Source: Pectobacterium punjabense
Lineage (GTDB): Bacteria; Pseudomonadota; Gammaproteobacteria; Enterobacterales; Enterobacteriaceae
Reading direction: 5' to 3'
Assembly: GCF_012427845.1 (NCBI RefSeq)
Contig: NZ_CP038498.1
Location: forward strand, 3,224,001-3,288,000
DNA: 64,000 bases
Shown here: piece after piece, positions 58,350-64,000 of the stretch
Layout: each line of letters starts with the position of its first letter
How positions within the stretch are numbered: the stretch's first letter is position 1
The notes under the pieces: model-generated
Seen by the model: the letters and a program-made list of their open reading frames with translations, nothing else
Databases searched by the model: none
What the model was told of the DNA's origin: nothing
Program-made: the position numbers and the translations under genes

Positions 58350-59243
58350 TTATTCTTCCGTTTGTACGCCAAGCCACCCTTCCCGTCCGGGAAACGGCGC
58401 GCGCTCAATCCGTCCGACGGGCAGCGTAGCCAAGTCGTCAGGCAGTAACGAGGAAAGCGGACAAAATTCGATGTGCTGCTGACGGGCGCGAAGCAGTAGC
58501 TGACGGAACAGCGCCAGCTTCGTCCCCCCTTCAACCTCCGCGTGGATGGTATACACCGGCACGCCACGATCCTGCTCGATTGCATCAAGAATAAAGCTGT
58601 TGAACTCACCGTCACTCACACGCTCGCCGATGACCTCATCGTAGGTCGGCAGCGTGACGGGGATCTGCATCGTGCCGAGCTCACCATTTTTCAGGCGCGG
58701 TCGGAAAGGTCGGGTGCCGCGGCAGTCGCTGTTATAGTTCAGATTCCAGCGCTGTTTCATCTCTACAACGCGCGAATCAGCCCGCCAGCCCGCCACCGCA
58801 GAACAATGCACCGGTGATGGCAGAATCTGCGTTAGCGCATCTATGCCTTCACGGAACTGCGCGGCCAGTTGCGCATCCGACCAACGAGCGACATTCGCCT
58901 GCCAGCCGTGATGATCCCAGGCATGTAGCCCTACCTCATGCCCGGCGTCGTGCGTCTGGCGGATTAACGCGCCAAACCGTGCGCCGATAGGACGCCCCGG
59001 CCACGCCGTGCCAGCCAGTAAAATATCCCAGCCGTAGAGGGAGGCCGCGTTGGAGCGCAGCATCTTCCATAGAAAGCGTGGACGCAGCAGACGCCACAGG
59101 TGTCGCCCCATGTTGTCCGGCCCGACGCTAAAAAAGAAACTCGCCTGAATATCAAACTCAGCCAGCACCTTCAGCAGCGCGGGCACGCCGTCCCGCGTAC
59201 CACGCCAGGTATCGACATCAATTCGCAGGCCAACGCGCGTCAT
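58350..59243 (-). CDS. arnD: Undecaprenyl-phosphate-Ara4FN deformylase ArnD
   Basis: Polysaccharide-deacetylase-fold enzyme of 297 aa that removes the formyl group from the lipid-linked sugar. Metal-binding features are [10 protein letters not shown] at the start (two Asp) and the H-x3-4-H-like [13 protein letters not shown]. It is coupled to arnA by ATGA and followed by arnT after 17 bp. Confidence 0.95.
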   Translation of the reverse strand: MTRVGLRIDVDTWRGTRDGVPALLKVLAEFDIQASFFFSVGPDNMGRHLWRLLRPRFLWKMLRSNAASLYGWDILLAGTAWPGRPIGARFGALIRQTHDAGHEVGLHAWDHHGWQANVARWSDAQLAAQFREGIDALTQILPSPVHCSAVAGWRADSRVVEMKQRWNLNYNSDCRGTRPFRPRLKNGELGTMQIPVTLPTYDEVIGERVSDGEFNSFILDAIEQDRGVPVYTIHAEVEGGTKLALFRQLLLRARQQHIEFCPLSSLLPDDLATLPVGRIERAPFPGREGWLGVQTEE

Positions 59244-61261
59244 CCCTGCGCATCCGTGGAATCAGCGGTGTGCGAGACATCAACGGTACGCAGAAAATAG
59301 TCCAGCGTTTCCGCAACGGTCTGCTCCATCCTCACCGACGGTTCCCATTCCAGCAGGCGTTTGGCATTGCGAATGCTCGGCGTGCGGTGTGCCACATCCT
59401 GATAGCCTTTGCCGTAATAGCTACTGCTCTCCACGTCAATAAACCCAGCGAACGGCGGGAAGCGGTCACGTAACGGGTGAGCATTAAAGCTGGTCAGCAG
59501 CATGTCGCCTAGCTCGCGGATACTGGCTTCATTGTGCGGATTGCCGATGTTGATAATCTGTCCGTCACACTGGCCGTTACGGTTTTCAATAATGCGGAAC
59601 AGCGCTTCAATACCGTCATGAATGTCGGTAAAGCAGCGCTTCTGCGCCCCGCCGTCCACCAGCTTGATCGGCGATCCTTCCACCAGATTGAGGATCAATT
59701 GCGTAATGGCGCGCGAACTGCCGATCCGCGCGGCATCCAGCGTGTCCAGACGCGGCCCCATCCAGTTAAACGGACGGAACAGCGTGAAGCGCAGGCCGCT
59801 TTTCGCGCCGTATGCCCAAATCACCCGATCCAACAGCTGCTTGGAGACGGAGTAAATCCAGCGCTGCTTGTTGATCGGCCCGACAATCAAGCGTGAAGTG
59901 TCTTCATCAAACTCTTTGTCATCACACATGCCGTACACTTCTGAAGTGGACGGGAAAACGATGCGTTTGTTGTAACGTACGCAGTCGCGCACAATTTTCA
60001 GGTTCTCTTCGAAATCCAGCTCGAATACGCGCAGCGGGTTACGGGTGTATTCGATGGGCGTGGCAATCGCCACCAGCGGCAGAATGACATCACACTTCTT
60101 GATGTGGTATTCGATCCATTCGTTATGGATGCTGATATCGCCTTCCACAAAATGGAAACGCGGATCGTCAAGAAAACGGGCGATGGCATCCGAACTGATA
60201 TCCAGTCCGTAAATTTCATAGCGATCGTCGCGCAGCAGCCGCTCGGTCAGATGGTTGCCGATAAAACCGTTCACACCGAGGATCAACACACGCGTACGGC
60301 GTCGTTGCACCCGGCTAGCGAGGTTGCCCAGCCGCGCCTGTGGCACCATGCCCATTTCCGCCGCCAGTCGGCTGCCCGACATATATAGCCCGGACTCGCT
60401 CTGTCCGCTGACGATCTCAAGTGCGTCTTCCCCGCAGGACACCACCAGCGGCGAGGTCGAAATAATTGAGCCCGCATCGCCGCCATGTGGATAATTCACG
60501 TCCACACTCTTGTTTTTAACCACACGGGCGCGCCAGATAATTACCTTGCGCTCGCCGAGAAACGTAAACGCCCCCGGATAGGGCTCCGTCACGGCGCGGA
60601 TCAGGTTGTTGATCTCACCCGCGCTTTTTTGCCAGTCGATCAGGCCATCTGCCGCCGTACGGCGACCGAAATAGCTAGCCTGACTGTCATCCTGCGGCGT
60701 CAGCGTAACCTCACGCGAGCGAATCAGCGGTAACTGCTGCGCCAGTAAAGCGGCAGCGGCGGTACGGCATTTGCCATGTAGCGTCAGCGCGGTGTCTTCA
60801 TCGTCAATCACCACCACGGACTGGGCAACGATGTCGCCCGCATCCGCGCGGGAAACCATCTTGTGCAGCGTCACGCCCGTCTGCGTTTCGCCGTTCACCA
60901 GCACCCAGTTGACCGGTGCTCGCCCACGGTAGCGCGGCAGCAGTGAACCGTGCAGATTGAATGCGCCAAACGAGGGTAACTGAAGAATGTCATCGCTTAA
61001 TAGTGTGCGGTAATAGAAGGAAAAAATAACATCCGGTGCCAGCTCTCGAATGCGGTTCACCCAGAGTGGATGGTTAACGTCTTCCGGCGCAAACACCGGC
61101 ACGTCCATCTCGGCAGCCGCTTTCGCCACTGAGGCGTAGAAGTGGTTCTCACCCGGTGCATCGCTGTGCGTGAACACCGCCTGAATTTCGTAGCCTGCTA
61201 GCCTCAATGCTTCAAGACCGACACAGCCGATATCATGGTAGGCAAATACGATCGCTTTCAT
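59240..61261 (-). CDS. arnA: Bifunctional ArnA: UDP-Ara4N formyltransferase / UDP-GlcA decarboxylase
   Basis: Cytoplasmic two-domain enzyme of 673 aa (E. coli 660). The N-terminal formyltransferase domain has [19 protein letters not shown] with the catalytic Asn and His, followed by DAGDIV. The C-terminal short-chain-dehydrogenase-like domain has [19 protein letters not shown] with Ser and Glu, and [10 protein letters not shown] with Tyr and Lys; it oxidatively decarboxylates UDP-glucuronate made by Ugd. Both active sites look intact. ATGA overlaps link it to arnC and arnD. Confidence 0.96.
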   Translation of the reverse strand: MKAIVFAYHDIGCVGLEALRLAGYEIQAVFTHSDAPGENHFYASVAKAAAEMDVPVFAPEDVNHPLWVNRIRELAPDVIFSFYYRTLLSDDILQLPSFGAFNLHGSLLPRYRGRAPVNWVLVNGETQTGVTLHKMVSRADAGDIVAQSVVVIDDEDTALTLHGKCRTAAAALLAQQLPLIRSREVTLTPQDDSQASYFGRRTAADGLIDWQKSAGEINNLIRAVTEPYPGAFTFLGERKVIIWRARVVKNKSVDVNYPHGGDAGSIISTSPLVVSCGEDALEIVSGQSESGLYMSGSRLAAEMGMVPQARLGNLASRVQRRRTRVLILGVNGFIGNHLTERLLRDDRYEIYGLDISSDAIARFLDDPRFHFVEGDISIHNEWIEYHIKKCDVILPLVAIATPIEYTRNPLRVFELDFEENLKIVRDCVRYNKRIVFPSTSEVYGMCDDKEFDEDTSRLIVGPINKQRWIYSVSKQLLDRVIWAYGAKSGLRFTLFRPFNWMGPRLDTLDAARIGSSRAITQLILNLVEGSPIKLVDGGAQKRCFTDIHDGIEALFRIIENRNGQCDGQIINIGNPHNEASIRELGDMLLTSFNAHPLRDRFPPFAGFIDVESSSYYGKGYQDVAHRTPSIRNAKRLLEWEPSVRMEQTVAETLDYFLRTVDVSHTADSTDAQG

Positions 61262-62241
61262 TCTTCTTCATCCCGTAAACTGGTAGTCAGTGGCGTTGCC
61301 GCACTCACCGTCTTTTGCACAAAATAGCGTGGCCGAGCACGCACATCGGTATAGATACGACCAATGTATTCCCCCAGTAGCCCCATCCCGACGAACTGCG
61401 CGCCGATAAACATGAACAGCACGGCAAACAGCGTGAACACGCCCTCAGCCGCCCACTCCGCGCCGAAAAACAGACGCAGGCCAATCAACAGCAGCGCCAG
61501 CAGAAACCCCGACAGCGCAACGACGCTACCAATCAGGCTGAGTATGCGCAGCGGCGTTGTCGTCAGGCAGGTCAGCAGGTCGTACATCAGATTAATTAGC
61601 TTGAGAAAGCTGTATTTGGACGTGCCGAATTCCCGCTCGGCGTGCAACACGTCGATCTCGATAGTTTTGCGAGCGAATGTATTAGCAAGAATAGGAATAA
61701 AGGTGCTGCGTTCATGACAGCGCAGCATCGCGCTGACAATGTGGCGACGATACGCACGCAGCATACAGCCGTAATCCGCCATCGATTTCCCGGTCGAACG
61801 CCGGATCATCATGTTGATGGTTTTCGAGGCCAGTTTGCGGAATAGCGAATCCTGCCGGTTAGCTCGCACAGTGCCGACTACGTCATAGCCTTGCGCGGCA
61901 TACTCCACCAGCCGCGGGATTTCCTCCGGTGGATTTTGTAAATCAGCATCCAGCGTAATCACCACATCGCCCACCGCTTGCTGGAAACCCGCCATGATGG
62001 CCGAGTGCTGACCGTAGTTGCGGTTCAACAGCACGGCGATGATGTGCTTTTCCGGGTCGCTCGCCGCCTCGGTCAGCAGTTCTGCCGAGCGGTCGCTGCT
62101 GCCGTCATCAACCAGAATTATTTCCCAGGGTTTACCGATCTGCCGACAGGCCGCCAGCGTGCGGTCAATCAGCACCGGTAGGCTCTCTTCTTCGTTATAA
62201 ACGGGGATCACAACAGAAACATTGTTGATGTCATCAATCAC
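61258..62241 (-). CDS. arnC: Undecaprenyl-phosphate Ara4FN transferase ArnC
   Basis: Membrane-bound family 2 glycosyltransferase of 327 aa. The GT2 start [28 protein letters not shown] and the DxD-type [11 protein letters not shown] are clear. Two C-terminal membrane segments ([22 protein letters not shown] and [20 protein letters not shown]) anchor it. It overlaps arnB by 8 bp. Confidence 0.95.
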   Translation of the reverse strand: MIDDINNVSVVIPVYNEEESLPVLIDRTLAACRQIGKPWEIILVDDGSSDRSAELLTEAASDPEKHIIAVLLNRNYGQHSAIMAGFQQAVGDVVITLDADLQNPPEEIPRLVEYAAQGYDVVGTVRANRQDSLFRKLASKTINMMIRRSTGKSMADYGCMLRAYRRHIVSAMLRCHERSTFIPILANTFARKTIEIDVLHAEREFGTSKYSFLKLINLMYDLLTCLTTTPLRILSLIGSVVALSGFLLALLLIGLRLFFGAEWAAEGVFTLFAVLFMFIGAQFVGMGLLGEYIGRIYTDVRARPRYFVQKTVSAATPLTTSLRDEEE

Positions 62242-63382
62242 GAACAGACTCCAGAATCGAGGTTAGCGCCGCGACGACGCGATCGACATCGCTATCCAGC
62301 ATGTCGGGGAACAGCGGTAGCGTCATCAGCGACGCCGAATTCCACTCCGTTTCCGGTAGGTGCAAATGAGGGTAGCGCTCGCGGTAATATTTCTGCGTAT
62401 GCACCGCTCTGAAATGCAGTCCGGTGCCAATACCGTGCGTTTGCAGCGCCGCCATCAGAGCATCGCGTGATATGCCGCACTGCGTTTCGTCTACGCGCAC
62501 CATAAACAGGTGCCAGGCGTGCAGATGGGGATAATCAGGAACCGCCAGCGGCTGGAGCGGCAGGGAGTGCAGTTGAGTGAGATAACGCACGGCAAGTTGC
62601 TGACGGCGGGCGTTGAACGCCGAGAGTTTATCCAGTTGAATGAGTGCAATGGCCGCATTGATATCCGCTAGGTTGTATTTAAACCCCGGCGTCACCACTT
62701 CAGCCTGCGGCTTGCGCCCCTGTAATTGCCGGTCAAACGCATCTACTCCCAACCCGTGAAACTTTAGGCTGCGTATACGCTCGGCGAGTACGTCGTCATC
62801 CGTTACCACCATGCCACCTTCCGCACAGGTGATATTTTTAATCGCGTGAAACGAAAAAATGGCCGTTCCGCGCGCGCCGATCCATTCACCGCGATATTGC
62901 GTACCGACGGCGTGCGCCGCATCCTCAATCAGCGGAATACCGTAACGTTCACTCAAAGCACGCAGCGCATCCAGATCGGCAGGTGCACCGGCGTAATGCA
63001 CGGGAATAATCGCTTTAGTTTTTGGCGTGATAGCGGCTTCCATGTCCTGCGGTCGCACCATCAGCGTGTGCCGATCCACGTCCACCATCACCGGCTCTGC
63101 CCCCAATAGCGTGATCATATTGACAGTCGAAACCCAAGTCTGAGACGGTGTAATCACCTCATCACCGGGGCCGATACCGAGCGCCATCAGCGTAACGTGC
63201 ATTCCCCCCGTCGCAGAGCTAACCGCAATCGCCTGTCGACACCCGATTCGCTGGCAAAACGCCAGCTCTAATTGCTGGCATTTCGGCCCCGTGGTTATCC
63301 AGCCAGAACGTAATACGTCTGCCACGGCAGCAATTTCCTCTTCGCCCATAGTCGGGCGGGAAAAAGGCAAAAAATCCGTCAT
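62234..63382 (-). CDS. arnB: UDP-Ara4O aminotransferase ArnB
   Basis: PLP-dependent sugar aminotransferase of the DegT family, 382 aa from ATG 63382 ([16 protein letters not shown]); the frame runs to 63418 but this start has GGGA and matches the family. The Schiff-base Lys lies in [15 protein letters not shown], and EDAAHAVG carries the PLP Asp. It makes UDP-L-Ara4N from the ArnA ketone. First arn gene, so its promoter drives the operon. Confidence 0.95.
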   Translation of the reverse strand: MTDFLPFSRPTMGEEEIAAVADVLRSGWITTGPKCQQLELAFCQRIGCRQAIAVSSATGGMHVTLMALGIGPGDEVITPSQTWVSTVNMITLLGAEPVMVDVDRHTLMVRPQDMEAAITPKTKAIIPVHYAGAPADLDALRALSERYGIPLIEDAAHAVGTQYRGEWIGARGTAIFSFHAIKNITCAEGGMVVTDDDVLAERIRSLKFHGLGVDAFDRQLQGRKPQAEVVTPGFKYNLADINAAIALIQLDKLSAFNARRQQLAVRYLTQLHSLPLQPLAVPDYPHLHAWHLFMVRVDETQCGISRDALMAALQTHGIGTGLHFRAVHTQKYYRERYPHLHLPETEWNSASLMTLPLFPDMLDSDVDRVVAALTSILESVRD

Positions 63383-63443
63383 AACATATTCCCAAAATAA
63401 ATAATGGCGACAAATCATTATTAAGCAGTCTAAATAATGAAGC

Positions 63444-63460
63444 CTTAAGCCAACCTTAAT
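63444..63460. promoter_or_regulatory. PmrA (BasR) box upstream of arnB
   Basis: CTTAAGCCAACCTTAAT matches YTTAAK-N5-YTTAAK perfectly, 62 bp before arnB. Read on the minus strand, a TAATAAT -10 candidate lies about 22 bp downstream, the usual distance for PmrA activation. The arn operon is a known PmrA target in enterobacteria. Confidence 0.8.
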
Positions 63461-63619
63461 TTATTACGACAGTCATAAAATCACAGATAAACGACGCCAC
63501 ACGACATAGCGCAAACACATCCCGCACTCAAAGAGATATAATTAATTACAATCTATAAATGAACTTTCCGCTAATATCCGAGTCACGGTCGTATCGATTT
63601 ATTGATCTATGACAAAAAA

Positions 63620-64000
63620 TCAATCCTCCCCGAATAAATCTCGCGTATAGACTTTCTCCATCACATCTTTTAATTCATCGGCGTAACGATTGGTAATAAT
63701 AACGTCACACTGCTGTTTAAAACTATCGAGTTGATGAATGATAGGAACATCGAGAAAATCGTCATCATCAATACCCGGTTCATAAATCACAACATTGATT
63801 CCTTTCGCTTTTATCCTTTTCATAATGCCCTGAATGGAGGAAAAGCGAAAATTGTCCGACCCCGCTTTCATGATAAGGCGATAGACGCCAACGGTTTTAG
63901 GGTGGCGGCGGATAATCGTGTCGGCAATGAAGTCTTTCCGCGTATGGTTAGCGTCCACGATAGCCTTGATCAGATTATTCGGCACAGTACGATAATTAGC
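63620..64000 (-). CDS. ugd: UDP-glucose 6-dehydrogenase Ugd, C-terminal part
   Basis: The last ~126 codons of ugd; the rest lies beyond the right edge. The readable part, [27 protein letters not shown] and [30 protein letters not shown], matches the C-terminal NAD-dependent domain. Ugd makes UDP-glucuronate for ArnA. An apparent start at 63985 is only an internal GTG. It is 237 bp upstream of arnB on the same strand, with its own spacer. Confidence 0.95.
   Translation of the reverse strand, partial: ANYRTVPNNLIKAIVDANHTRKDFIADTIIRRHPKTVGVYRLIMKAGSDNFRFSSIQGIMKRIKAKGINVVIYEPGIDDDDFLDVPIIHQLDSFKQQCDVIITNRYADELKDVMEKVYTRDLFGED

Overview
The window looks like the chromosome of a soft-rot plant pathogen of the Pectobacteriaceae, most probably Pectobacterium. 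The main reason is a complete out-type type II secretion (T2SS) cluster next to pectinase genes. Enterobacterial orthologues of dbpA, alaC, sfuABC and the arn operon, and an argU-type tRNA-Arg, fit this. The genus call rests on recalled protein similarity and gene order, not on a search.

Layout. 1-2.8 kb: an unknown protein, an RBBP9/YdeN hydrolase and the RNA helicase dbpA. 2.8-6.5 kb: a four-gene ABC-uptake operon (periplasmic binding protein, FecCD-type permease, ATPase, and a ModA-like protein without signal peptide) behind a ModE-like palindrome; it probably handles molybdate or tungstate. 6.8-7.8 kb: a divergent luciferase-like oxidoreductase. 8.4-20.7 kb: outO to outC on the minus strand. 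20.7-24.3 kb: a GH28 exo-polygalacturonase gene cut by an in-frame TGA, and a family 1 pectate lyase; both have lipoprotein signals. 24.8-25.8 kb: outB and the pilotin outS. 25.9-32.1 kb: alaC, an enolase-superfamily epimerase paired with a D-amino-acid transaminase, an IRU/ERIC-like repeat and a large MscS-type channel.

32.4-42.9 kb is an accessory block. It opens with tRNA-Arg(TCT) and a P4-type integrase. It carries GNAT and Nudix enzymes, a small membrane protein, and an AdeRS/AdeAB-like two-component system with an RND efflux pump, followed by a MarA-size AraC-type regulator. No second attachment site was found, so its right edge is unknown. 43.3-45.3 kb holds mesX-mesD, a folate-independent methionine synthase pair. 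45.4-49.5 kb is a Gram-negative dlt operon in the order D-X-B-A-C, including a 40-residue DltX-like protein. 49.8-51.7 kb has a small lipoprotein, a LysR regulator and an orphan PTS IIA.

52.1-64 kb: sfuABC (ferric iron uptake) converges on the arn operon (aminoarabinose modification of lipid A), with ugd entering from the right edge. A perfect PmrA-type box precedes both sfuA and arnB, and the sfuA copy lies next to a Fur box. Working together, the T2SS and pectinases attack plant cell walls. The arn operon, the dlt operon and the RND pump would protect the cell from cationic peptides and plant toxins. Iron and perhaps molybdate uptake support growth in the host.
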